From Legionella jamestowniensis (GTDB taxonomy: Bacteria > Pseudomonadota > Gammaproteobacteria > Legionellales > Legionellaceae): a stretch of 64,000 nt of DNA. The stretch covers positions 115,899 to 179,898 of the forward strand of contig NZ_LNYG01000008.1 in assembly GCF_001467745.1 (NCBI RefSeq), in the 5' to 3' direction. The position numbers were made by a program, and so were the translations under genes. The notes under the pieces are model-generated. The model ran no database searches. It was not told the DNA's origin and saw nothing but the letters and a program-made list of their open reading frames with translations. Positions 54,948 to 64,000 of the stretch are shown here, piece by piece; within the stretch, counting starts at the first letter, position 1, and the number at the start of each line of letters is the position of its first letter.

Positions 54948-56363
54948 TTAGCCTATCACTAATTGTTGACCCGGCTGAAGTAATTTTTTGTTAATGCCTG
55001 GATTTAATTTAACCAGCATTGATACCTTGGTATTATTGCGTTTAGCAATGCTGCTTAAGTTATCCCCGCTTTTAACAATATAAACACCATACTTCACAGT
55101 GCGTTTCCATATGGTCAATTGCTGGCCGGGTTTTAATGGCTGCGTTGTACTTATCTGATTCCATTTTCTGATTTCCGAAGTGGATACGTTGTATTTTTTT
55201 TCCAGTATCTGATAAGTTTCACCACGCTGTACAATGTGCACTACTTTATAGCTTTGAATGCTTGCTGGCTGATCGTTAGCCGCCAACATGGCAGGTTTTG
55301 GCGCGGTAACAGGGGCATTTTTAGTACTCGGTATTAACACATATTGGCCCGTCTTAAGTTTATCGGATTTCAAGCGATTTAATTCGCGTAGCAGGTTTAC
55401 TGTTGTGAAATTTCTACGGGCAATCGAATTTAAATCATCTCCGGGGCGCACCTGGTAACGACTCCAGCTGACTCGTTTTTCTTCGGGGATACTTGCCAGG
55501 TTCCGATTAAATTTTTCTACTTTATTAGCGGGTATCAATAATTTAAAAGGTTTATAGGGTGCTGTTGCCCAACGATTAAAACCTGGGTTTAACTTAATCA
55601 GATCTTTATAAGAAATACCGGCGAGCTTGGCGGCATGACTTAAATCGATTTGACTGCCAATATTTACTTCTTCGAAATAAGGGACGTGTGGAATGTCTGG
55701 AAGAGTAACTCTATAGCGTTGTGGGTATTTAATGATTTCAGCAAGCGCCAAAAGCCTTGGAACATAAGCTTTGGTTTCCGCAGGCAAGGGCAGGGACCAG
55801 AAACGTATATTTCGTGACTGACGGCTATTTTTAATAGCTCGGGACACCGTTCCTTCACCTGAGTCATAAGCGGCAATCGCTAAAATCCAATTACCACTAA
55901 AATATTTATTCAAATAGGTTAGGTAGTTCAGGGCTGCATCCGTAGAGGGGCGAATACTTCGACGACCGTCAAACCACCAGTCTTGCTTTAAACCGAGATT
56001 GTTCCCTGTACCTGGCATGAGTTGCCAAAGTCCTGCAGCACCAGCTCCTGAGTAAGCAAAAGGATCATAGGCGCTCTCAATCATTGGCAGGAGAGCGATT
56101 TCTCCAGGCATGTGCCTTTTTTTAATTTCAGTAACGATATGATACATGTAGGGCTCAGAACGAGCTAATTTATTGAGGTAACTGGGATGAGAAATAATCC
56201 AACGAAGCTGTGTTTGAACCTCAGGTTGGGTAACTTCGTGATTTAAACTGAACTGACTTCGCATGACGTCCCACACTGTCTGGGTGGCATGCGCTGTAGA
56301 ATAAAATGCGTAAGAGATTGAAAATAAAAGGATTAAACTAAAAACTCTTGGTCTAAACTTCAA
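54948..56363 (-). CDS. mltD: Membrane-bound lytic murein transglycosylase MltD
   Basis: 471 residues. Signal peptide, SLT domain with catalytic Glu96 (PMIESAYDP) and AGLWQLMPGTG, then three LysM domains (YQVRPGDDLNSIARR, HIVQRGETYQILEKK, YIVKSGDNLSSIAKR). Cleaves glycan strands. Lacks the lipobox usual in E. coli MltD. Next to gloB, as in many gammaproteobacteria. Confidence 0.9.
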   Translation of the reverse strand: MKFRPRVFSLILLFSISYAFYSTAHATQTVWDVMRSQFSLNHEVTQPEVQTQLRWIISHPSYLNKLARSEPYMYHIVTEIKKRHMPGEIALLPMIESAYDPFAYSGAGAAGLWQLMPGTGNNLGLKQDWWFDGRRSIRPSTDAALNYLTYLNKYFSGNWILAIAAYDSGEGTVSRAIKNSRQSRNIRFWSLPLPAETKAYVPRLLALAEIIKYPQRYRVTLPDIPHVPYFEEVNIGSQIDLSHAAKLAGISYKDLIKLNPGFNRWATAPYKPFKLLIPANKVEKFNRNLASIPEEKRVSWSRYQVRPGDDLNSIARRNFTTVNLLRELNRLKSDKLKTGQYVLIPSTKNAPVTAPKPAMLAANDQPASIQSYKVVHIVQRGETYQILEKKYNVSTSEIRKWNQISTTQPLKPGQQLTIWKRTVKYGVYIVKSGDNLSSIAKRNNTKVSMLVKLNPGINKKLLQPGQQLVIG

Positions 56364-56474
56364 TGTGACAGCCTATTACGAATTAAAAGGCTAAACAGTG
56401 TACTAAATAAAATTCAAGCGATAAACCCTTTTTGTATATATTCTGTTCTAAGGGGTTTAAATTGTATCTTATTG

Positions 56475-57233
56475 TTAAGAAAAACTATTCTTATCTGCGC
56501 GCAATTGTTTAAAAATTTGAAATGGATCGCGAGTTCCAACTCGGTTATCAGCATAATTTTTCAAATCAGGTTTATCTGTTCGTAGAAAAGGATTGATGTT
56601 TTTCTCTAACTCAATCGTTGATGGCAAGGAACAATGATCATTCTCGCTTAGTTCATTGGCATAACGGTTTGATATCTTATTGCCAGGTTCTACGGTATTA
56701 GCAAAACGAAGGTTCTGTCGAGTGTATTCATGGGCACAAAAAACTTTAGTAGCATCGGGCAATGTTTTTAATTTTTGTAATGACTCGTATAACTCCTCAA
56801 TGGTTCCATCAAATACCCGCCCACAGCCTGCCGAAAAGAGAGTATCCCCACAAAATAGCCATTGATAATGAGGTTCATAAAGACTGATGTGTGTAGATGT
56901 ATGTCCTGGGGTGTCTAAAATATGAAAATTACACGGTGGTAGGGTTAATACGGTCTCTGGCTTCAGGGTTTGCGTAATATAAGGAATACGCGAGTCTTCT
57001 GGGCCGTAGACAACAACATCAGGATAGTTATTTATCAAGTCCAAAACCCCACCAATGTGATCATGATGATGATGGGTTAAGAGAATCGCTTTAAGTTGTA
57101 GAGATTGTTGTTTTAAAAAATCAAGAACAGGTTGAGCGTCACCAGGGTCAATACAAAAGGTGGTTGCCAATTTTTCATCAATAATCATCCAAATATAGTT
57201 ATCAGCAAAAGCCGAAACAGGCAGCACCTTCAT
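56475..57233 (-). CDS. gloB: Hydroxyacylglutathione hydrolase (glyoxalase II)
   Basis: 252 residues. Metallo-beta-lactamase motif THHHHDHIGG, later GHTSTHIS and CAHEYTRQNL. Hydrolyses S-lactoylglutathione to lactate. Confidence 0.95.
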   Translation of the reverse strand: MKVLPVSAFADNYIWMIIDEKLATTFCIDPGDAQPVLDFLKQQSLQLKAILLTHHHHDHIGGVLDLINNYPDVVVYGPEDSRIPYITQTLKPETVLTLPPCNFHILDTPGHTSTHISLYEPHYQWLFCGDTLFSAGCGRVFDGTIEELYESLQKLKTLPDATKVFCAHEYTRQNLRFANTVEPGNKISNRYANELSENDHCSLPSTIELEKNINPFLRTDKPDLKNYADNRVGTRDPFQIFKQLRADKNSFS

Positions 57234-57262
57234 TTTTCCTCCTTGCTAACAGCAAATTCACT

Positions 57263-58477
57263 TTATTGTGGATTATAGTTAATTTGCTTAGCAGAAGCAT
57301 CTGGATTTGATTGTTTATTTAATTTCTTGCGCAAAAATTTGAGCGGAGAAAAGGACGAGGAATGATCATTTTTTTTATGGGCATTAGGGACAGACTTAGG
57401 TAAAGACGATTCAATGTTAATATTCAATTCCGATTTAGCATTTTCTTGCTTTTCAATCATATTGTTTTCAATAGGTAACATTTTTTGTACTGGAAACTCA
57501 GTCAAGTGATTCGTTTTTTTAGGTTGAACTTTCTTTAACTGTGCCCCATTTCCTATAAACAACATTCTTCCATACCCGAAAGAGAAGAACAGTGGAATGG
57601 ATTTCAATTCTGCAGAATCTGAAAAAACCGGTTGGGGTTGCTCCCTCTGATAAAAAGTCTTATTCCAATTATACGTTCTTGTATCTGACAAAACGAGTTG
57701 GGATTCATGTCTTACTAAGGCTTTTGCCATTGCCAAGCCGTCAGGATAGGCTAATAAAACGTCTGGAATTGCTTTGAGCAATAATGCATCAGGATTTTGA
57801 GAAAGTAAAAAATCCCTTACAGAAGAACTTTCTTCGGGTAACTGATAATTGCAACAAACTTCATACTGGGCGTAAATAAAACTACGTTCGATGTCATTCC
57901 ATAAAAATTTAATTTCATGGACAATGTCGGTTTCACTATCGCCCACTTGCTTTGTTGCTACGCTTAAAATTTTACCCCCAAGAATTTGTGTTATTCTCAG
58001 TAAAATATCGGGGCAAACTTTGTATTTACCATCAGGGTATTTTTTACCTTGTACCTCATGGTATTTATGTGAATCGAAACCCGAAGTATACCCCAAAGGA
58101 ACGGCAGAAAAATCATTGGTGTTACTGTAATAGTTTAAATTCCCGATATCTCCAAATTCATCTCGCCCAAAGCCTACTACAGATGTACAAGAAGGAAACA
58201 ATAAGAAAACATGCGTGACATCAGCCCCACAAAAAGGGTAATAAACTGAGGAAACTGACTGAGCGGAATTCATTTTTAAGCTCATCTTTTTTAATTCAGT
58301 GCAACGTACATCGTGTAATCCTGATGCAAACAGTTTTGAATGATGTAATCGCTCCAATAATTCACTATTACTATATTCTGTCGTTGCATGTATGCAGGGA
58401 GTTTCCTGAGGATTGTTTTCTTCATAATCAGCTAGGATTTGGGAAACAAAAAAATCAGTGGACCCATCAGTTTTCAT
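57263..58477 (-). CDS. Hypothetical protein, possible effector
   Basis: 404 residues, not recognised. No signal peptide. The middle part has many Cys and aromatic residues (YYPFCGADVTHVFLLFPS, AQYEVCCNY); the last 110 residues are polar, Lys/Asn/Ser-rich and disordered (SSSFSPLKFLRKKLNKQ). It sits between gloB and rlmJ, two core genes. Such an orphan with a disordered tail could be a secreted effector; no PmrA site was defended. Confidence 0.5.
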   Translation of the reverse strand: MKTDGSTDFFVSQILADYEENNPQETPCIHATTEYSNSELLERLHHSKLFASGLHDVRCTELKKMSLKMNSAQSVSSVYYPFCGADVTHVFLLFPSCTSVVGFGRDEFGDIGNLNYYSNTNDFSAVPLGYTSGFDSHKYHEVQGKKYPDGKYKVCPDILLRITQILGGKILSVATKQVGDSETDIVHEIKFLWNDIERSFIYAQYEVCCNYQLPEESSSVRDFLLSQNPDALLLKAIPDVLLAYPDGLAMAKALVRHESQLVLSDTRTYNWNKTFYQREQPQPVFSDSAELKSIPLFFSFGYGRMLFIGNGAQLKKVQPKKTNHLTEFPVQKMLPIENNMIEKQENAKSELNINIESSLPKSVPNAHKKNDHSSSFSPLKFLRKKLNKQSNPDASAKQINYNPQ

Positions 58478-58619
58478 ATTACATTCTCGTTAAAGGGAGT
58501 AAAACCAATTGTAATGATTCGAACTTAAGAAAAAATTAAATGATCATAATTTGCGCAGTTATGTGAAAGAGAGGGTTTAAAGGCCCTCCCATTGTAAAAT
58601 GTGTATTTGCAAGGATGAG

Positions 58620-59447
58620 TTAAACACCTTGCATACTAAAAGAAGAAATACCAGGATTAAATACTGTTTTTAATTGCTCAAGGATGGTTTTCATTTCCGC
58701 TTCAAGGGTGTAAGGAGGATTGATAATCCATAAACCACATCCTGTCATACCTTCTACATTTATGGTCGTCCAATTAAACTCAAGGCGCATTGTATTCGAA
58801 GCGCCAATATTCTCCATCCCTCTCAGGAGTTGTTGCTGTAATCTGCTATCCACTAAAGGATACCAAAGACAAAAAATACCGGTAGAAAAACGTTGGTATG
58901 CCAGTTTAATTGCCTGGGGAATAGTTTTGTACTCCTCTTTAAGTTCATAAGAAGGATCGAGAAAAATAAGGCCGCGACGTTCAGGAGGAGGTAATAATGT
59001 TTGTAGGGCGGACACTCCGTCACTATGGCTAAAAAAAACACGCTTTCCAGTGTGTGGTAGTACCTTAAGTTGTTCAAATTCGCGAGGATGTAACTCGCAA
59101 CAATACAAACGATCCTGGGGTCTTAACAGTTCGATTGCAAGTGCTGGTGAACCGGGATAGAAACGTAAATCAGAGGTGTTGAGCGCACTGATGCATTTTA
59201 AGTAAGGTGAAAAAAGAGGGGACAATTGATTCTTGTGTTTCCACAGTAGTTTAATACCTTGCTGCGATTCTCCCGTCTTGATGGCCTGAGAATCGTTTAA
59301 ATCATAACGTCCCTTCCCCGAATGCGTTTCAAGATAAAACAAAGGTTTGTCTTTTTTTACGAGATAAGTAAGTATGCGACAAAGGGTAGCGTGTTTTACA
59401 ACATCAGCAAAATTACCGGCATGATAGCCGTGTTGATAGCTAAGCAT
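58620..59447 (-). CDS. rlmJ: 23S rRNA (adenine-2030-N6)-methyltransferase RlmJ
   Basis: 275 residues. Opens LSYQHGYHAGNFADVVKHA as in RlmJ; SAM region LETHSGKGRYDL; catalytic motif LDPSYE. Methylates A2030 of 23S rRNA. Confidence 0.93.
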   Translation of the reverse strand: MLSYQHGYHAGNFADVVKHATLCRILTYLVKKDKPLFYLETHSGKGRYDLNDSQAIKTGESQQGIKLLWKHKNQLSPLFSPYLKCISALNTSDLRFYPGSPALAIELLRPQDRLYCCELHPREFEQLKVLPHTGKRVFFSHSDGVSALQTLLPPPERRGLIFLDPSYELKEEYKTIPQAIKLAYQRFSTGIFCLWYPLVDSRLQQQLLRGMENIGASNTMRLEFNWTTINVEGMTGCGLWIINPPYTLEAEMKTILEQLKTVFNPGISSFSMQGV

Positions 59448-59567
59448 AAGAAAACTGTATTTAAAAAGCGAAGTATAAACATTTTCAGGAAGTAATCCAA
59501 ATTATCAAAAAAAATCACCGGTAAATTTAAATGTAAATGATGCTTAGATGAGAGTAATGAATCCTCC

Positions 59568-59662
59568 CCTACGTACTGCGGCTTATCCGCAGTACCCAAG
59601 AAGATAATGTTGGTTTCTGGCTTCAAATTCTTGGATACCGCGAATGAGTCGCGATACGTAGG
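59568..59662. repeat. REP-like palindromic repeat (family A)
   Basis: Outer arms CCTACGTA (59569) and TACGTAGG (59655) enclose hairpins TACTGCGG-CTTAT-CCGCAGTA (59574-59594) and CGCGA/TCGCG. Related in layout and sequence to 19925-20007. The remainder of the 330-base gap before 59779 has only a plausible promoter (TATACTTAG) for the small gene. Confidence 0.65.
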
Positions 59663-59778
59663 AAAGGGTTGAATAAGGATAATTCTTATTGCTTGGAATT
59701 TGATACTTTGTTTTATAATCCAGCCTTTATAATACGCTATACTTAGATTGTGTTTTTAAGGACCAATGGAGACAAATT

Positions 59779-59973
59779 ATGGGCTTTCCTAGAGAATATG
59801 AAGAGACTAACTCCTTTTCAGATTACTCCTATGAGGAAGAGAATAGTGAAGATTTGGATCACAAAAAGCGAGTGCGCAAGATGCTTGAAGACAAGCTTGA
59901 GCGTAAACGTTTAAGAGAAGAGTTAGAAGATGAGCTGGATGGGGAATTTGATTGGGACGAACTGGATCGCTAA
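59779..59973 (+). CDS. PA3496-family small acidic protein
   Basis: 64 residues. The core [20 protein letters not shown], then [14 protein letters not shown], matches the PA3496 family (putative envelope integrity). GGAGA precedes the ATG. Overlaps the folD 3' end by 4 bases on the opposite strand. Confidence 0.8.
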   Translation: MGFPREYEETNSFSDYSYEEENSEDLDHKKRVRKMLEDKLERKRLREELEDELDGEFDWDELDR

Positions 59974-60830
59974 TTATTCACCCTCAACTGCCTTGCTGCG
60001 AATAAAGTATTCTGCAGTAAGACGGCGATAGTCATGGGCCCAACGCCACCTGGAACAGGCGTAATCCAGCCTACTTTGTTTTTAGCGCTCTCAAAATCGA
60101 TGTCACCCCTTAATTTTCCATTGGGTAATCGATGTATACCTACATCCACCACAACCTGGTGTGGATTTAACCAGGATACATCAATTACATCACGAATGCC
60201 TGTGGCCACTACTAAAATATCAGCAATACGCACATATTGTTCCAAATTTTCTGTAAAACGATGACACACCGTTACGGTCGCTGCGGCCAAAAGAAATTCC
60301 ATGGCCATAGGGCGGCCTACAATATTTGATGCACCAATCACAACCGTATGTTTGCCTTCAAGTGGAATCTGGTAATAATCCAGCAGGTTGATGATTCCAT
60401 AAGGGGTGCAGGGCCTTAATAACGGATTTCGCAGTGTTAAGCGTCCCATGTTGTAAGGGTGAAAACCATCAATATCTTTATGAGGGGAAATACATTCAAT
60501 CACTTTATTCGGATCAATTGAGTCAGGCAAAGGAAGTTGCACCAATATACCATCTATTTCGGGAGAGTTGTTTAATCGGTCAATTAAGCTTAACAGCTCT
60601 TTTTCGGTTGTCGAGGCAGGCAAATCGTAGGCATAAGAATGAAAACCCACTTCAGAACATGCTTTGCGCTTGTTATTTACATAAATGTGAGAGGCAGGAT
60701 CATTGCCTACAAGAATAACAGCAAGTCCGGGTGCAGCTTGCCCCTGGCTAATCATTTCAGCAACGGCAAGTTTAATTTCTTGTTTTAATTTGGAAGAAAC
60801 CAAATTGCCATCTAAAAAAGTTGCAGTCAT
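59970..60830 (-). CDS. folD: Bifunctional methylenetetrahydrofolate dehydrogenase/cyclohydrolase
   Basis: 286 residues. [14 protein letters not shown] (catalytic Lys), [22 protein letters not shown] (NADP) and [14 protein letters not shown] are diagnostic. Interconverts one-carbon folates. ATG at 60830 preferred; a GTG lies 12 bases upstream. Confidence 0.95.
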   Translation of the reverse strand: MTATFLDGNLVSSKLKQEIKLAVAEMISQGQAAPGLAVILVGNDPASHIYVNNKRKACSEVGFHSYAYDLPASTTEKELLSLIDRLNNSPEIDGILVQLPLPDSIDPNKVIECISPHKDIDGFHPYNMGRLTLRNPLLRPCTPYGIINLLDYYQIPLEGKHTVVIGASNIVGRPMAMEFLLAAATVTVCHRFTENLEQYVRIADILVVATGIRDVIDVSWLNPHQVVVDVGIHRLPNGKLRGDIDFESAKNKVGWITPVPGGVGPMTIAVLLQNTLFAARQLRVNN

Positions 60831-60928
60831 ATTCAAGTACACCCTAAGTTTGTGCGGAAAATCATATTCTTCGAATAGGCAGCTAAAGTGCTTACTTGAT
60901 TATTTTGTAATAGTCTTTGATCGTTCTC

Positions 60929-61013
60929 GTCATTCCCGCATAAGCGGGAATCCATCCAATCATCAAGGAGGAAAAGATGTCATGAAATAGATTCCCGCCT
61001 GCGCGGGGAATGA
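60929..61013. repeat. GTCATTCCCGC palindromic repeat pair
   Basis: GTCATTCCCGC-ATAA-GCGGGAATC (60929-60952) and GATTCCCGCC-TGC-GCGGGGAATGAC (60990-61013) are inverted to each other and each folds alone. This GTCATTCCCGC type is widespread in bacterial intergenic DNA. The rest of the 60831-61194 gap shows nothing else. Confidence 0.8.
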
Positions 61014-61194
61014 CACACGCACAAATTACATTACATAAACAAATGTGGCTGCCTTTAAAATGTGTAGGATTATGAAATAGCCAACTCATTAATGCAATGA
61101 TTCTAATGCAATAATACCTCTGTAATGTTGTCTTAATACCCTAGACAAACTTAGCCTGGTGTTATACATTGGCCGTTTTTAGCAGGAAATGCTC

Positions 61195-61983
61195 ATGCGT
61201 ATTGCCTTAGGGGTTGAATACGATGGTAGCCAATATCATGGCTGGCAAGCGCAAACAGGCCTGCATACGGTTCAGCAAGTTTTAGAAGATGCTTTGACAA
61301 AGGTCGCGGATAGCGACGTTAGTGTTATCTGCGCGGGTAGAACCGATACAGGCGTGCATGCTACAAACCAGATTATTCATTTTGATTGTGAAAAAGAGCG
61401 AACTATTCGCTCTTGGATTCATGGGGCTAATTCTTTCCTACCCAAAGATGTGTGTGTTAAGTGGGGAAGAGAAATGCCAGATAATTTTCATGCACGATAT
61501 TCCGCTTTATCGCGACGGTATCGTTATATTATTTACAATGCGCCAATAAGGCCAGCGCTTTTGCGTAGCAGTGTCACCTGGCAATATCGCCAGCTTGATC
61601 ATCATGCTATGCAGGAGGCTAGTCGATGCTTGTTGGGGGAAAATGACTATACTTCTTTTCGTTCAATAGAATGCCAGTCAAACACTCCAATGCGTAATGT
61701 CCATCATTTGCAAGTTACCCGCACTGGTGATTTGGTCATGATTGATATTACCGCCAATGCTTTTCTACACCATATGGTAAGAAATATTGCGGGCGTATTA
61801 ATTGCCGTTGGCTCTGGCAAGAAACCGGTGACTTGGGTAAAAGAAGTTTTACAAGCGAAAGACAGGCGTTTGGGTGCCGAAACAGCGCCGCCTTATGGTT
61901 TATACTTGGTAGCAGTGACTTATCCAAAAGAATTCGGCGTAATACAGCTAAATCCAGGGCCTTTATTTTTATGGGAGCGTTAG
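61195..61983 (+). CDS. truA: tRNA pseudouridine(38-40) synthase TruA
   Basis: 262 residues from the ATG at 61195 (AGGAAATGCTC upstream). Catalytic Asp51 in AGRTDTGVHA, also YDGSQYHGWQ and HHMVRNIAGVL. Stop is directly followed by trpF. Confidence 0.95.
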   Translation: MRIALGVEYDGSQYHGWQAQTGLHTVQQVLEDALTKVADSDVSVICAGRTDTGVHATNQIIHFDCEKERTIRSWIHGANSFLPKDVCVKWGREMPDNFHARYSALSRRYRYIIYNAPIRPALLRSSVTWQYRQLDHHAMQEASRCLLGENDYTSFRSIECQSNTPMRNVHHLQVTRTGDLVMIDITANAFLHHMVRNIAGVLIAVGSGKKPVTWVKEVLQAKDRRLGAETAPPYGLYLVAVTYPKEFGVIQLNPGPLFLWER

Positions 61984-62610
61984 TTGGTAAATCGGCTACG
62001 GGTAAAAATGTGTGGCATGACACGTGAACAGGATATCGCTTATGCAGCAGCATTAGGTGTTGATGCAGTTGGCTTGATATTCTATCCCAAGAGTCCGCGC
62101 TCTGTTTCGGTAGAGCAAGCAAAAAAGCTGATACAAGCTGTGCCCGCTTTTTTAGATATCGTGGCTGTGATGGTGAATCCAGATACTTCTTTTGTGAAGG
62201 TAATTGTGGAGGAGCTACCTGTTCACTATCTGCAATTTCATGGGGATGAATCGCCAAAATTTTGCACTCAATTTAAAAAGCCCTACATTAAGGCAATACA
62301 AGCCCACTCATCGGCTTTTATTAATGAAAAGTGTTCTGAGTATGCAGAGGCAGTGGCCATTTTATTAGATACACCCTCAACTTCCCATGGTGGTACCGGC
62401 AAGATTTTTGATTGGACTATTATTCCTGATACGTTAAGAAAACCTATCATTTTAGCCGGTGGTTTAACTGCAAAGAACATTGAAATGATAACCAACAAAA
62501 AATCATTGTACGCCGTTGATGTTTGTAGTGGGGTGGAGTCGTCTCCAGGTGTCAAAGATCATGATAAAATGAAACAATTTGTTAACGCATTGTGGGGTAA
62601 TTATGAATGA
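61984..62610 (+). CDS. trpF: Phosphoribosylanthranilate isomerase
   Basis: 208 residues, TTG start immediately after the truA stop with GGGAG upstream; an ATG at 62008 would remove the first beta strand (VNRLRVK) needed by the fold. Motifs: RVKMCGMT (catalytic Cys), [22 protein letters not shown]. Third step of tryptophan synthesis. Confidence 0.93.
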   Translation: MVNRLRVKMCGMTREQDIAYAAALGVDAVGLIFYPKSPRSVSVEQAKKLIQAVPAFLDIVAVMVNPDTSFVKVIVEELPVHYLQFHGDESPKFCTQFKKPYIKAIQAHSSAFINEKCSEYAEAVAILLDTPSTSHGGTGKIFDWTIIPDTLRKPIILAGGLTAKNIEMITNKKSLYAVDVCSGVESSPGVKDHDKMKQFVNALWGNYE

Positions 62611-63802
62611 AGTAGAACTCCCTGATAACCGCGGCCATTTTGGTCAATACGGTGGAATTTTTGTGGCGGATACTTTGATGCATGCGTTACAACAGTTACA
62701 GGATGCTTATCAGCAGTATAAGCAAGATCCAGTATTTATGGCAGAATTAACAGCAGAATTGCGTGAGTATGTAGGAAGACCAACCCCACTTTATCATGCC
62801 AAACATTTAAGTGCCCAAGTAGGTGGTGCGCAAATTTATTTAAAACGTGAAGACTTAAACCATACCGGTGCGCACAAAATTAATAATACGGTAGGGCAGG
62901 CTTTGCTTGCTAAGCGTATGGGAAAAACAAGGATCATTGCTGAAACAGGTGCAGGTCAGCACGGTGTTGCCTCTGCTACAGTGGCGGCCAAACTCGGTTT
63001 AAAATGTGTCGTTTATATGGGGTCTGAAGATATTAAAAGACAAGCCATCAATGTTTATCGTATGAAGTTGCTAGGTGCAGAGGTAATTCCTGTGACAGCA
63101 GGGTCTAAAACTTTAAAGGATGCTTTAAACGAAGCAATGCGTGATTGGGTGAGTAATGTAGATAATACATTTTATATTATTGGCACGGTGGCAGGTCCTC
63201 ATCCTTACCCGCAAATGGTAAGGGATTTTCAAGCAATTATTGGTCAGGAAGCGCGTGAACAAATGCTTAAGGCGTGTGGGGAACTACCTGATGCTTTAGT
63301 GGCGTGCGTAGGTGGGGGCTCCAATGCGATTGGTCTTTTCCATGCTTTTTTAAAGGATAAAACGGTGGCAATTTATGGCGTTGAAGCTGGGGGAAAGGGC
63401 ATCGAAACAGGTGAACATGCTGCTTCCTTAATAGCCGGAAAGCCAGGCGTTTTGCACGGGAATCGTACTTACTTACTCTGTGATGAACATGGCCAGATTA
63501 AAGATACACACTCTGTCTCTGCCGGTCTTGATTATCCCGGTGTAGGTCCTGAGCATGCTTATTTAAAAGACATTGGACGAGTTGAGTATGTAGCGATTAA
63601 TGATACTGAAGCGCTCGATGCTTTTCGAATCTTAACGCAGATAGAAGGCATTATTCCGGCATTGGAGTCAAGTCACGCAGTAGCTTATGCAATGAAACTT
63701 GCTAAAAAAATGTCGCCATCGCAGAGGATTATCGTTAATTTGTCAGGGCGAGGGGACAAAGATATTCACACGGTAGCCAATATTGACGGCTTATCTTTGT
63801 AA
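62603..63802 (+). CDS. trpB: Tryptophan synthase beta chain
   Basis: 399 residues. PLP lysine Lys92 in [21 protein letters not shown] binds phosphate; GKPGVLHG. Overlaps trpF by 8 bases. Confidence 0.97.
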   Translation: MNEVELPDNRGHFGQYGGIFVADTLMHALQQLQDAYQQYKQDPVFMAELTAELREYVGRPTPLYHAKHLSAQVGGAQIYLKREDLNHTGAHKINNTVGQALLAKRMGKTRIIAETGAGQHGVASATVAAKLGLKCVVYMGSEDIKRQAINVYRMKLLGAEVIPVTAGSKTLKDALNEAMRDWVSNVDNTFYIIGTVAGPHPYPQMVRDFQAIIGQEAREQMLKACGELPDALVACVGGGSNAIGLFHAFLKDKTVAIYGVEAGGKGIETGEHAASLIAGKPGVLHGNRTYLLCDEHGQIKDTHSVSAGLDYPGVGPEHAYLKDIGRVEYVAINDTEALDAFRILTQIEGIIPALESSHAVAYAMKLAKKMSPSQRIIVNLSGRGDKDIHTVANIDGLSL

Positions 63803-63859
63803 TGCGTTTATATTAAGCGCTTGCGTATAAGCAAAGACATACTTGTGTTAAGGTAAATT

Positions 63860-64000
63860 ATGAATCGAATAGACAAGGTATTAGTACAATTGCGGGCTAG
63901 TGGTAAAAAAATGCTAAGTCCCTATATCACTGCCGGTGACCCCAAGTTAGATATTACCGTTTCTTTGATGCATGAATTAGTAGCGGCGGGTGCTAATATT
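63860..64000 (+). CDS. trpA: Tryptophan synthase alpha chain, N-terminal part
   Basis: First 47 residues; cut by the window end. Reads MNRIDKVLVQLRASGKKMLS, then PYITAGDPK, typical of TrpA. AAGG precedes the ATG. Completes truA-trpF-trpB-trpA. Confidence 0.93.
   Translation, partial: MNRIDKVLVQLRASGKKMLSPYITAGDPKLDITVSLMHELVAAGANI

Noticed and set aside
1..64000. tRNA, rRNA or CRISPR
   Set aside because: No cloverleaf-like or repeat-spacer pattern was found by eye in any intergenic gap; a tRNAscan or CRISPR search would settle it.

Overview
The window looks like part of a Legionella (or close Legionellaceae relative) chromosome. The DNA is AT-rich, and the order nlpD-rpoS ... hmgA-yebC-ruvC-ruvA-pmrB-pmrA agrees, from memory, with the L. 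pneumophila rpoS to pmrAB neighbourhood. The accessory genes also fit: large helical proteins with no recognisable family, a chagasin-type protease inhibitor, and polyketide synthase. No rRNA, tRNA, CRISPR array or intact transposon was seen.

Layout. Bases 1-5500: the 3' end of a modular polyketide/nonribosomal synthase (KR, carrier, condensation domain), an overlapping phosphosugar mutase, a HAD phosphatase and a small outer-membrane protein. Bases 5500-13200: a secreted FG-GAP protein, an IS5-type transposase remnant, two large uncharacterised proteins (one lipase-like with a membrane hairpin) and a YyaL-type thioredoxin-domain protein. Bases 13300-19900: a secreted protein with a duplicated cysteine module, a 3-methyladenine glycosylase, an inositol-phosphatase/PRPP-synthetase-like operon, CysZ, a Xre/RES toxin-antitoxin pair and small unknown proteins. 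Bases 20100-28600: an MmgE/PrpD + isochorismatase-like + DUF2383 cluster, an EamA exporter with an AraC regulator, a predicted small RNA, and a MarR/MDR/PhzF divergent cluster. Bases 28600-37000: a large repeat-containing protein, an MFS carrier, a 2H-phosphoesterase-like protein, the chagasin inhibitor, a cold shock protein, a divergent UDP-GlcNAc epimerase and an L,D-transpeptidase. Bases 37100-43600: tesA with the divergent ybbA-ybbP-like ABC system, a Tim44-like protein and NAD malic enzyme.

Bases 43800-64000 are mostly conserved housekeeping: a lipoprotein, surE, nlpD, rpoS, two accessory genes, hmgA, yebC-ruvC-ruvA, the pmrAB two-component system, yciB, mltD, gloB, one unknown gene, rlmJ, a PA3496-type protein, folD, and truA-trpF-trpB-trpA (the last cut by the window end).

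The regulatory core is RpoS and PmrAB. In L. pneumophila both feed into the transmissive phase and Dot/Icm effector expression, so the unknown proteins near 8-11, 25, 29-32, 47 and 57-58 kb are reasonable effector candidates, though the sequence alone does not prove it. Several intergenic gaps hold palindromic repeats (19.9, 24.7, 47.0, 59.6 and 60.9 kb). Two of them, at 19.9 and 59.6 kb, appear to belong to one family. The less expected items are the condensation-terminated synthase, the isochorismatase-like protein lacking its cysteine, the candidate small RNA at 24.47-24.54 kb and the duplicated 4-cysteine secreted proteins.
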